Source of the DNA: Glandiceps talaboti
Lineage: Eukaryota; Hemichordata; Enteropneusta; Spengelidae
Reading direction: 5' to 3'
Assembly: GCF_964340395.1 (NCBI RefSeq)
Contig: NC_135557.1
Location: forward strand, 14,779,367-14,843,366
Length of the DNA stretch: 64,000 nucleotides
The notes beneath the pieces were generated by a model that worked only from the letters and a program-made list of their open reading frames with translations, made no database searches and was not told where the DNA came from. Positions 50,858-62,100 of the stretch are shown here, piece after piece; position 1 is the stretch's first letter; every line of letters begins with the position of its first letter. A program made the translations under genes and the position numbers.

Positions 50858-51123
50858 AAATAGGAGATATTGGAAATGCTATTTCTAACCTTCAATCCCT
50901 TTAAGCTGTATATCGTCATACGGCCCAGTTTCCCCTTCTGCAATGCTCAAGGATCCTGAGAATGAAACAAGCATAAGATTTTTAGCTTGTTACCCGGACA
51001 ATTTTTCCCCCGACATATTTACATTGTGAAGTTTGAAATACGTTGATTGTCATATATACGTTCATAGCTACAGATATGAAGATTTGTAGTTAGAGGTTTG
51101 GATAATAATTTACATTCCGCTAC

Positions 51124-51154
<31 letters not shown>

Positions 51155-51194
51155 TGTATGTATGCATGTATGTGTGTGTGGGTGTCTGTCTGTC

Positions 51195-51232
<38 letters not shown>

Positions 51233-54200
51233 ATGTATGTTTGAATACATCAGTTACAGGAAGTAAATTTCGTACTTACCTCTGTTTTCTCGAGATTTCT
51301 TCAGTTTTAATGTCGTTAATAATATTGCCAAAATAATAATAATGATGATCAGAACAATTAAAGTGGCCACACCGCCAGAGACGAGACTGGTTTCAGAATC
51401 CACCTTTTCTGGTATTTCTGCAAAATGACACAAAGTATTATTGCTTTTGAATACATTGATTTCGAGGGTGCACAAATTATAAATATTACACTCGTCTATA
51501 TGTAGTACTATTTTGTATATGCTACCTTTTACAGCTGCAAATGTCGTCTCCTCACATTCTCCATTGTCCATACAGTACACAACTCTATAAATACCACTGG
51601 AGTCTTCTACTTTGTCCTTAGTCACCCCTTCACCAACACAGGTTTCTTCAACAATCCAGTCGCCAGTAGAGTTCAGTAGTTCAATTTTAACACAAGCATA
51701 TTTATTATCTTCGTGTGGCGTCCAACTCAATACGTTTCCATGCAACTGAACATCAGGCTTTCCTGTGATGATAAGTTAAAAAAAAAACTATTTATATACT
51801 AAATATCTAAATTTGTCATGAGCACATATGACATTTAATTAATGAATATTACTTTTATGTAATTATTAGCTGAGCACTTGAGACCTGTTGAGACAATGCA
51901 AGAATAACTGGCATGCTAATAGTACTTTATTCATTGGCATTCCCAGTAGCTAAGACATTTGTCTTCAGTGGATAGAGTCAATCATATACAAATAAAGATG
52001 AAAGTACTACAAGGTACATTAAGCAATTATTAAATTCAAAGTTTGACAGAATACTTGTATAGGTAATAACACGGACTAACCACCATTTTAGTACACTCAC
52101 CATACGTTGCATATGTGTAAACTGCCGAGTAAAGTCCAAATCCATCACGATTACCACCTCGGGCCTTGAACGCATGGCTTGTTCCGGCTTTCAAATATTT
52201 TATTGTCAGCTGAGTTTCACGACTACCTAATCCATCCCGTGGCCATTGTTTCCCGTTCTCGTGAGAAGCGTCACGATATTCCACATTATACACCACGTCA
52301 GCTGGATCTCCTCCAGCAAATCCAGGGATTATTTGAATTGTTAAGCTCGTATAACCTTTGGATACTAACACTATTTCTGTCGGAGGTTCTGGAACACCTG
52401 TTAATATTATCAATTTTGAAATAAAAAATAGACAAAGTGTTAGCAACATGTAGCTAGTATAATTAATTATATTATAGATGGGGTGTTTAATGTTTATAGA
52501 TACATATGTACGTGGGGTACGCACGTGCGCGCACACACATACGCATACATGTACACACTGAGTAACATATGCGGCACGCCTGTCGAAAGAGTTCATTAAA
52601 TATAACTAAAACTATACATGTTCTCGATTCTGCTTCATAATCATTATACACGCCAAACAAAGCTGTATGGGTCTATTAACAAGTAACGATATATTGCATA
52701 CCTTTAGGAGCAAGTTCTACTTTTAGTACAGTTGACCCTACATCGTTTGTAGCAGTTACACTGTAGATACCAAAATGCTGTTCAGTGACCTTTTCAATAA
52801 ATGCTACACTTGTTGATTCATTGTCTGTTTTCTGTAGATGTATCCCATTCAATATCCAGTCTCCAAATGTTACGGGTAATGGGTTGGCATCCGTTTTCAG
52901 TGCCATTGTCATTGGTTTGTGAATTTCTACTGAATATTTGGTCAGGCCAGTAGCAGTCGGTGTATCTGTTATAAAAAAGAAACCATGTATGTATTTGCTA
53001 CATTGATAAAGGGCACACACCTATGCAGCAATTAACATTACACATGGAAAAGTTTGTAAATAATACTATGGAATATAAATATCTATGCAAGGTTGGTAAG
53101 GTGATTTATCGTAAATATACATTATCTCTGCCTTAGTAATTCAATGGAGAGGGTGCGCATCAAATTTCCCCGTATAATAATACCCTAACATGTATTTTCA
53201 GATGCAAGCATTTTTAAAATCTTGTTATTTGACTATGACTCTGACCTTCAGGTTCAAATGTTGAAATCAAGATTATTTCGTACATGTTTTAGGTACTTTG
53301 TTGTGTTTAAGAGTGACCAAATTGTTTCCTAAATGTGTTTTCCTAAATCCTAGGCAAAGTAAATAAACAACAGCGAATCCAATGAATTCAATGGCAGAAG
53401 TAAACGTGCCTAGGGCATATCTGAAACATTAAGATTGTTAGCTTTAAAGCATCCACAACAACAACAACAGTCAGTTAATCTGCATCATCATTCAGCTGGC
53501 TCGACAGAAATCTTGCCAAGAACATGGCATATTATCGCATGACTCGACTATATATACGTATGCATGTTAATTATTAATCCCCTTAAGAACAACGATGACA
53601 ACAAGTTGGCTCCAGGAAAGGAAGCAATTTTTTTGACATACAAGACGACAGCATTTAGCAATGCTGGTAACATTAACAGTGCCCTAACCCTAACCGGTAA
53701 GAATAACACAACTTTGTTTACTCACATTGGACATTTATCGTTGTTGTACTTGAATCAGTTCGCTGACCTCCACTGATTGGTGTATTAGTAGCTTGACAGG
53801 TGTAAAGTCCATGGTCACTCTTACGTATGTTACTAAAAGTAATTAGTTCACTGTTGGATACTGTTGTTGTACCCTTCATCCATTTAACACTGGATGCTGC
53901 TGGGTTAGCTGAGACCTGACACTCCAAAGTCACATACTGCAATTCTCTCACAGTCTTGACTGCGGGGGTTGTCACTTCAACAGCATCTGAAGTATAGGGA
54001 AAGTGTATGCTTTAGTAATCTTGTGGCATAATGTATACATGCTTTAACATATTTATATGTTGATTTCGATTGCCTATAAAACTATCTACATGGTTATGTA
54101 CTGGATACATACTACATGGTGGGGGTATGCGTTTTTAAGGTGTGTGTGTGGCGTGGGGGGGGGTTTAGCTATTTTTCGTGAAACTATATTTTGATGATTA

Positions 54201-57200
54201 ATATTTCAATGACGGGGGGGGGGGGTCAGTAATGTTTGTGCAATGTCTTTCGTGAAAGTTAAACTTTTTCATCCACTGATGAACTTCTGACAAATATACC
54301 CCCCTCCTTCTAATATGGTCCGGTCCCCTCACGCATTGTGTGTAGCAGTGGTGAGGTCTCACAACAGTGTAGTAGACTATTTTCCATAGTGCGCTAATTT
54401 GCATAGTACGCTAATTTGCATAGTAAGCTAACTTGCATGCTGATGTTAACGTTAGCTTACACTGGACATCCACAGTTATTGTAGCTGTTGAATTTCTCCA
54501 TACATTGTCATGCATTCTATTCTTAGCAATACATCTGTATTGTCCTGACTTTTCTATTTGTATACTGGTGATTGTCAGAATAGATGTAGATGACTGTGTG
54601 ACGCCATTGTTGTCTTTCCATTCAAAACTAGGATTTGGATTACCATCTGCTGTACAGGTAGCAGTGAATGTACTGAATTCTAAAACTTTACTATTGTTAC
54701 TGTGTTGAATGGACACTGATTCTGGTTCATCTGTTTCAACAACAACAACAGAAACAACACAAAGTAAAATAGAATAACAATATCGGTAAACATGGTTCAC
54801 TAAAATTTGAACGGAGATTTCTCAATACAGCATTAGTTCATTTCTCAAGGTACCACCACCACAACCACCACCATCTCACATTAACAGCAATCTGTACTTA
54901 CACTGTACATCTACAGTTATTGTAGCTGTAGAACTTCTCAATACATTGTCATGCATTCTATTCTTAGCATTACATGTGTACAGTCCTGACTTGTCTCTTT
55001 GTATATTGTTGATTGTCAGAGTAGATGTAGATGACTGTGTGACTCCATTGCTGTCTTCCCATTCAAAACTAGGATTTGGATTACCATCTGCTGTACAGGT
55101 AGCAGTGAATGTATTGGATTCTAAAACTTTACCATTGTTACTGTATTGAATGGACACTGATTCAGGTTCATCTGGTGAGGATGATAAAGAAATGTTTAGC
55201 CATTGACTTGTCTTTCTCGTTTGAGTAATTAGAAAGTACATATAGTCTGTACAACGAGCAGCATTTGTACACGTTTCACATGCACTTTCCTCTCCAACTT
55301 CAAAAGTAGGACTTCAACAATTATATTCATGTGGTGTAGGTACCACGAATCATACAGATATCAAGTACGTCAACGTTGAATACGAGAACCCATTGCCAAA
55401 AATGAATACCTGTCAAGTATTCATAAGATATCAAGTACTTACATTGGACGTCAAATACAATATCATCGTCACATTTAGGCGGAGTATCCAGAGTAGAATG
55501 ACTTAGTTTACAATTAAATCTGTCATTGATGTTATCCTTGGTAATTGTAGTTGTCAATTCAAGTGGTCTCTCTCCACTAGTTGTTGTATTTATATCATTC
55601 TTCATCCATACCAATTCACCAGGAGGTGCTGCTTTGTTTAGGTCACATATTAATGTCACTGTAGTACCACTGATGACCTTGTAGTTTGACCCAACAGATC
55701 CTAATACTGTACATGTAGGTACCTCGTCTGTCATCAGGGAAAAACATACATTCAGTGTCATATTTATGTGTACAATAGATTAAACTAGACACAAGCTGCT
55801 GAAACCAGACTATGTGACAGGGATATATTGCTGGGGTTCTACTACAATCTCCATGTTTCTATCAAGGCTGACAGTTTAAATATTGTGTTTGAACGGATTA
55901 GTCAAGCAGAATGAATTACTAATAAGGTTCAATGTCTATACAATGACAATAAAATGACCTCTATAAAATAAGATGATTGAACAACTTAACGGTCAAATGT
56001 GCCTAACAAGATTTGAAGGGCAAAACAATATATTTTTGTACCTACATTCATTGTTATAATGCAACATTATGAGTTATACCTTTTATACATGATGTACTCT
56101 TAACTGAAATTAATTACACGAAACTATATGAAATTTGACCTTGCATATTTAAAATGTAGTCTAATTATTGAAAACTCATTAATTATGAGCTACATCAACA
56201 AGCCTTAATGGACACTTACACTTCTTTGCCATCAATGTATGTACTAAAGTAATTGAAATTTAACAACTAAAATTGTGTTAGATATTGTCTAATTAGCAAA
56301 CATGATGACTTATGCAAATTACACATCACAATTAAAAATTACACAAAGTCTGCATCAAACATATGTACTTCATTGTGGTTGATGAAGGTACAACATTATT
56401 TGCGATTTGAAGATTGCATTCCAATTACCAAAAATCATTAACTATGCAAATTTCTCACTAAAACTAAATGCTACATCAAAAAGCATTAGTGTACATGTGT
56501 GCTTTGTTATGTACAGGATATATGAAATTAAAACTTACATTCTAAAAATATAACCTAATAAGCGATAGTGATTAATTATGTAAATTCCTCGTTTCAAACT
56601 ATAGGTTACATCAATAAGGTTCATAGGACATGTGCGCATTGTTACGGTTTGAATATGTATCAAAGTATATTAAATTTGAAGCTTCTATTCTTAAGATATC
56701 ACCTAATTACCCAATGCAATCAAATATCGCAAATTACTCATTAAAATTAGATATCATGTCAACAGGCTGTATAGGGTATGTGTGCTTATTGTGGTTGAAG
56801 TATGTACCTAGTTTTGCAGAATTTGAAAAGTGAATTCTTTACATATGGTTTAATTACTGGAAATCATTGATTATGTCAATTCCTCATTAAAACTAAAATC
56901 TAAGCCAACTTTATAAGACGTGTGCTTTGTTATGGTTGATGCACCAACCAAATGTTGCGAAAGTCGAAGTGAGCATTCTTTAGATATAGCTTAATTACTG
57001 AAAATCGTTAATATTATGCTAATTACTCATTACAACTATAAACTACATCAACAAACGTTATAGGACATACGTGCTCTGTTATGGTTAATGTCTGTACCAA
57101 ATTATATTGAATTTGAGGAAGGCAAGTACACACATACATACATACATACATATATATATATATACAGCCTAATTACTAAATTCATCAATTATGTAAATGG

Positions 57201-58707
57201 ATAATTAATACTAATTGGAGGTTAACCAAAATCTAATCACTTCATGTGATTAGCACATGAAAGACCTAGAGCAAGTTTCATTGGAATCGATGCTGTAGTT
57301 TTTAGAGTGTCCACAGATATGTGCAGATAGACAGACACAGACAGACAGCCAGACAGACAGACAGACAGACAGAGGAACACACACGCACACACACACACAC
57401 ACACACAAACACGGACAAACAGTCGAGCGTAACATAACGTCTTCTTGTGTCTCCGGAGATAACTGTATGTTGAAGAAATGACAAACACTATTATGAGTGG
57501 AAGGAAACAAATTTCACATGACTATTTTAAAAAGCTATTGATGATCATGAATAACATTTATTTGCTTAATGATAGGTGAATATACGTAAACAGTGTATAT
57601 TTCTTTAATTTTCAAATAACACTTACCTAAAACTATAAGTGTTGCAGTATATGAACTAGGCGATGCTCCGATTGCTCTACACTCCCATTCACCTTCGTCG
57701 ATGTCAATGTCTACGGGGTTTATTGTTAGGTAATGTTGACCTGTATCTCGATCATCATATATACTGCACGTGGGACAGGCAACATCGTCAATAAGATTTC
57801 CACCAGAAACCAGTCTTTGTGTTGGATTTATTTGATACCATCTAGGATAATACGAATAAAAGTCATAGCCATCCACCGCGCATCGTAGGGTTGTTTGATC
57901 ACCATCAATAGCAATGGTCGTTGATGGAATCGTTATCCAATCCTGTGACGATACTAAAATATGCAAAAAGAATAGCATATTTGAGAAATTCAGGGCAATA
58001 CATCAAACAATTGCATATTATAGATCTGGAACAGTGTGTTATGTCCATTGAGTAGGTTCTGGCTATTCACAGATATCTACAAGTGACAAAGCAGAACTGT
58101 TTGTGAATTTTACTATTCATAACAATAGCCAAACAATGTTATGACCAGCTATGGGAACAAAGGAAATGTTTCAAACACCTTTTAATTTGCACAACGTCTT
58201 GCTCAAATACATGACTGACCTCGTCTAAACCCCGTCTCTAGCTTAGAGTTGTCACACTATGCAATGTTCTTAATATATTTTTTCTGTGTCCGCTAAGCAG
58301 AATGATTGCCAGATATGATAAAGTAAGCATTGCCTTTGCTCTCCTTTAATGGCATGCTACAATACCTGAGAAATGTCAAATGCCGGAGGTGGCGCTCAGT
58401 CGCCGGCCACTGCCAATAAAAAGTATACTATATTAGACAGTGTTTACTTGCAGAATGATAACAGGCTTCCCATTGATGCTTTTAATATTTTCTTTAAAGC
58501 TAATATCCGATTATCTAATCAATTAATCTTCAACACGGTGAAATTTTATACATGTAAATATATGTACAAAGTTCTGTATATGGCTATTGGTTAAATACAA
58601 ACACGTGATTTGCACGTCGATGGAATTATTGTATATGTGCTGATTAAATAATTCAATTACACAATCATACAATATAATTGTGTTGTTATACCTGAAGTAT
58701 AGATACA

Positions 58708-58769
<62 letters not shown>

Positions 58770-59156
58770 CTTTGAATCTCTGCCACCATTCATTACTTGA
58801 GGTCGCCGTAAATTCGATCACATGTAGATTGTATGGAATTGTGGCGATCCCGCCATTGTTTTTCCCTCATGTTGTGGACAAATATTTATAGGTTTAGCCA
58901 CCCGTTTATCAACTCTGACATCAAATCACAATGTGTAATCTTTTCGAGATCTGATGCCATGTCCGGCTGGACGTTGTCTGCGTTTACAATAAGCCAGTGT
59001 TCGCGTCAGGTGAGAACTGCATGTATAAATAACATTTCCGATACACAAGTTCATACATATAACACAATAAAGTATAGTATTGACCTTGTACTTACCACTT
59101 ATGATCGTATCATACAGATAGAATGCTGCTAGAAAATTAACGAAATGGAGCTTCAT
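46646..59156 (-). CDS. Ig/FN3 receptor with tyrosine-pseudokinase domain
   Basis: Single-pass receptor of about 1163 aa. Exons from the 5' end: 59096-59156, 57627-57953, 55443-55727, 54902-55171, 54461-54730, 53726-53986, 52702-52965, 52101-52397, 51526-51762, 51280-51417, 50890-50955, 50161-50234, 49258-49477, 48704-48814, 48119-48279, 47777-47899, 47421-47532, 46996-47092, and the last from 46763 to a stop at 46648-46646. Lengths sum to an exact multiple of three. Extracellular exons are all phase 1. Order: signal peptide, six Ig-like domains, FN3, a second FN3-like or stalk part, transmembrane helix, juxtamembrane, kinase-like domain. The kinase fold is intact, but HRD, the catalytic-loop Asn and DFG are altered, so signalling by phosphotransfer is unlikely. 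The RTK subfamily is not resolved. The last exon might instead splice on at 46664. Confidence 0.9.
46664..49477 (-). CDS. Receptor tyrosine-kinase-like domain (predicted pseudokinase)
   Basis: Exons 49258-49477 to 46664-46763. The glycine loop is degenerate (Ile-Tyr-Arg-Gly-Lys-Tyr-His, only the middle Gly kept). VAIK lysine present (Val-Ala-Ile-Lys). Helix C glutamate likely in Ile-Lys-Glu-Ile-Glu-Leu-Leu. Catalytic loop reads His-Arg-Tyr-Leu-Val-Thr-Arg-His instead of His-Arg-Asp-Leu-Ala-x-Arg-Asn. DFG reads Gln-Phe-Gly. The C-lobe is well kept (Trp-Met-Ala-Pro-Glu, Asp-Val-Trp-Ser-Phe-Gly, Arg-Leu-Pro-Arg-Pro, Asn-Arg-Pro-Asn-Phe). All frames and splice sites are intact, so selection seems to hold the fold, not catalysis. 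Confidence 0.88.
46816..46963. repeat. (TCTG)n(TATG)n(TG)n(TATG)n microsatellite
   Basis: Compound array within the last intron of the receptor gene. Confidence 0.96.
49535..49581. repeat. (ATTC)n microsatellite
   Basis: Tetranucleotide run in the receptor intron upstream of the glycine-loop exon. Confidence 0.95.
49652..50112. repeat. Compound trinucleotide array with interspersed 14-15 bp unit
   Basis: (CAC)n and (CAA)n/(CAG)n runs, with the unit CCACTAGCCTCACA(A/G)CC repeated several times between 49690 and 49905. It lies in the intron between exons 50161-50234 and 49258-49477. The minus-strand open frame (Val/Leu-rich) is low-complexity and has no gene support. Confidence 0.95.
50501..50854. 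repeat. Three (AT)n runs
   Basis: About 50501-50582, 50697-50777 and 50815-50854, in the receptor intron next to the exon at 50890-50955. Confidence 0.95.
51125..51240. repeat. (TATG)n(TGTC)n(TATG) microsatellite
   Basis: Lies directly downstream (on the receptor strand) of the transmembrane exon. The same motif order flanks the duplicate at 37931. Confidence 0.95.
51280..51417 (-). CDS. Receptor transmembrane exon
   Basis: Consensus acceptor CATTTTGCAG, 138 nt, donor GTAAGT. It encodes a short stalk, a helix rich in Ile/Leu/Val of about 25 residues, and a basic stop-transfer (Lys-Leu-Lys-Lys-Ser-Arg). It is duplicated with its flanks at 37931-38242. Confidence 0.9.
51526..52397 (-). CDS. 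Receptor FN3 and FN3-like exons
   Basis: Exon 52101-52397 is a clear fibronectin type III domain (Val-Pro-Glu-Pro-Pro-Thr, Tyr-Asn-Val-Glu-Tyr-Arg, Leu-Lys-Ala-Gly-Thr). Exon 51526-51762 is weaker (Val-Leu-Ser-Trp-Thr-Pro, then four cysteines) and may be a second FN3 or a stalk. The donor after 51526 (GTAGCA) is poor. Confidence 0.78.
52702..57953 (-). CDS. Receptor Ig-like domains 1-6
   Basis: One domain per exon, all phase 1: 57627-57953 (Leu-Arg-Cys ... Trp-Tyr-Gln ... Glu-Trp-Glu-Cys), 55443-55727 (Leu-Ile-Cys ... Val-Trp-Met ... Phe-Asn-Cys), 54902-55171 and 54461-54730 (near twins, Thr-Cys-Thr-Ala-Asp-Gly-Asn-Pro), 53726-53986 (Leu-Glu-Cys ... Leu-Tyr-Thr-Cys-Gln), 52702-52965 (Ile-Tyr-Ser-Val-Thr-Ala-Thr-Asn, no cysteine pair). 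The Ig folds are expected to bind ligand or adhesion partners; the ligand is unknown. Confidence 0.88.
56100..57420 (-). repeat. Satellite-bearing repeat element, family A (copy 3, inverse)
   Basis: Units of the satellite at 11080-11870 and 41270-42100 in reverse complement. Each has words such as CCTAATTACC(C/G)AA, AATTACTCATTA and GTTATGGTTGATG. Near 57250-57300 the sequence resembles family B (CAAGTTTCATTGGAATCGATG ... AGTTTTTAGAGTG). It ends in a (GACA)n(CA)n microsatellite at 57330-57413. It lies in the receptor intron between the first and second Ig exons. Confidence 0.75.
58712..58768. repeat. (CA)n microsatellite
   Basis: Dinucleotide run in the first receptor intron. Confidence 0.96.
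59096..59156 (-). CDS. Receptor signal-peptide exon
   Basis: 20 codons starting Met-Lys-Leu-His-Phe, with a hydrophobic core (Phe-Leu-Ala-Ala-Phe-Tyr-Leu), then GTAAG. Phase 1 agrees with the next exon at 57953. The start codon is the first ATG before this core. Confidence 0.75.
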
Positions 59157-59159
59157 TGT

Positions 59160-62100
59160 TTCGTTGGAACAACTTCGTTGTCATCAGCATAGAACTCACT
59201 TTTTACAGCAATCTTTCCGGGTTCATGACCCTTTACCCCATTGTTACTTGTAAAGGTACACGGGAATCAAACAAAGTGACCCGTAGTCTATACATCGTAC
59301 ACGATACTACCGTGACTACATACATTCGTAAACATATAAAACGCCAGGTGTGCTAAGTTTGTAGCTAACTATATTGCGAGGACTGCTACTGTTTCATTAG
59401 AATAATATATCCTTGCGAAGCGGTAATAACTTTTTACGCGCCCTCAAATACATTCACCTCGCGCTTACTATTACAGACCATCTCAACAAGTCGACATAGC
59501 CTGGTCTTTATACCCGCTTCTTATTTTTAAAGGACTCAAGCAAACCAACATATGGACTGTGATACACGTATGTAACGGATGATTTATCGTAGAGTATAAA
59601 ATAACGAAACGACATTTGACTATTGTCCACACTTAGTCGAAAATGTTCGCATTTAAAAGCACATATTCAGAAATAAAACCCGTTGAAATATTGTCATGTA
59701 TCCATTTATTAAAGCAGACGTACCAATCTGATTAAAACCCGATGTCGTGTACGTCCCGATATCGCGATTTCTTTTTGGCTGTTACATTTACTGTCGTTTG
59801 TTCTTTTGTGCGCGCTTATTACATACTAGACTGTCAACAGTCGTCTTGACTGTTTTGCAATTTATCTTTAATACTATTGCTACCGTTGAAATCAATAGAA
59901 TTAAAACATGGGGTGGGTTGACGTTTCATGAAGTCAAGACGGATTATATTCGAATCCCAAGCTCAGTGAGTAGCGCGCGTTCTGTATCATATGTATAGAA
60001 CAGAGAATGTGAATTATACATGCTGATTATTATATTGCATGTTGTAGGCTATATATATGTGTACATAATTAGTAAGAAATCAATGAATTTTTCAGAAGGA
60101 TTTTAATTGTAGAAATACGACAAAATATGACCCGCGTCTGAATACAGACTGATTACCATAGGTTTTCACAGCGTGGACAATGGTGTTATTGTGGTTTTGT
60201 TCTTTATTTCAATTTCGAAAGTTGAGTGTTATATTGTAAAACGGATTCTGATTAGCCATTCATCAGTACGAGATTGGGTTCGGGAAAACCTATGGTATGG
60301 TATTGTGTCAGTTGTATTTAACGAGCCTTCACAAATGAACCAACCACAGTAAACGTCTTCAGCTGCTGTTTACAACACAACTCTGTAAGTTAGCTTTGTG
60401 ACCCTGAAATGTAATTTTGTCGTCATTTTTTGACGTGTTAATCAATTTTAAAGTTATTGAAACCGATTTAGATATATTCCCTGTGCTTTTATCATCATAT
60501 TTTGTGATGTTATATGTCTTGAGTATTTTTTCTGTCCTTTGAGTTTTTTTCCCGTAATGTGTGGTGTTACGTGTGTATGGACGATTTTCGTATCGTCACT
60601 ACGAATTATTTTAACACATCGACTGAAAACATCTCCAAATTTGGTGTCTCTTCCTAACATATGGTGCCAGTAACACTGTATTGTGGTTTCGATTTATGGT
60701 ATGCTGAGCGAGAAAGGCAATGTCATATGAATTTCGTGGAACTCATTTGTAAAAAATGCGGTGTTTGTGCTAGGAAAGTATTCAGTACAGGCACAGAATT
60801 ACATGTATCAACCACCTCCATGGTACAGGCTACAACTGTTTTAATACTGTTGACAAGCTTCAAGTTCAACATTGTTTTGTCAGATGTCAGTGAAGATACA
60901 CAAGATAGTCATCCAATATATGTAGATTCTTTTGTTTATCTGTTTATGTTGTAAGATCATCATTTCTACTTTGAAGAAAAAATCACAGCTAGTCATGGTA
61001 TCATACATACTAGGGACACTTATACCATAGTGGTCAAAACACTGAGAATAGATAGAGGTAACCACTTCCTGAAAGAAAGCTTTAAAGATAGAGGAAATAC
61101 TTCAGCATCAACATATAATAATTATTATTGTCAAAGATAAAGGAATGTCAGGGATTAAGCTGATATATCATTTATATTTCATGTATACAAATTTAGTAGG
61201 TGAAGCTACAATATGTAGCAAAATGGCATGTCCTTTCTGCAAAGAAGGTATAGACTGAGCAGTTCAAATCATCTATGATGGCTCTCACACATTTTGTTCT
61301 TGATGGTTTTGTAATTGATAGATTGTGTCACTGTCCTGTACAATGGTGTGATGTTATCACTTGTGGTGCAGTTGTGTGTTTGTTACTGTTACTAGATAGT
61401 ATTTTCACCAATCTTCTTACATGTATGTAACCTAGCAGTTAGTAGTGACTGCAAGTGCAGGTTGTACTTTGACTGTACCCATTCAAAATTTGAAGTGTCA
61501 TGAAGAGAAGACTGAAAGTACAAGCTACATGTAATCACATGTATATTATTCAATCACTTCTTACCCTCCCAATCAACAAGTCAATGTACTGTGAGTCATT
61601 GGTATATCCGACCAGGAAAGCAACATTCGCTAACTGGCGTCTGCAACTTACACAGATTGGTGTCTGCCTCCAAACTGGATATTGATGAGAAAATAAGGTA
61701 TACAATAAAAAAGTATTAGTTCTAGATAACTAATAAGTGTACCGTCCCGTTGGTTTTCAAATGACTTGGCGAGTTAATTCACACATATGCCCGTTATTAT
61801 CTTACAAACATCGTCTTTTGTGAAGATTTGGAATACACTTGGGGCCAGCTCTGAGTTGGGTCAGAGACAACAGGTCCGGTTTGGACACGGCTTGTGAACC
61901 GTATTCACGGAGGCATATTCTTCTATTAGAACATTGGCTTTCGGTTGTAAGGGAGCTAAATTGAATCTTCCATGACTGGGCAAGTGTATGTATCACTTCA
62001 TCAAAAGTAATTCCCGAGTTTTTAGTGAGCATTCTCCCCAGATGTGCGTCCTAACAAGACCCTGGTACAGGCGAGAGGTGGTATGATAGCGTAAAGTAGG

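Noticed and set aside
60661-60954. 97-codon plus-strand frame
   Set aside because: No domain, repeat membership or splice context recognised; within chance length for this composition.
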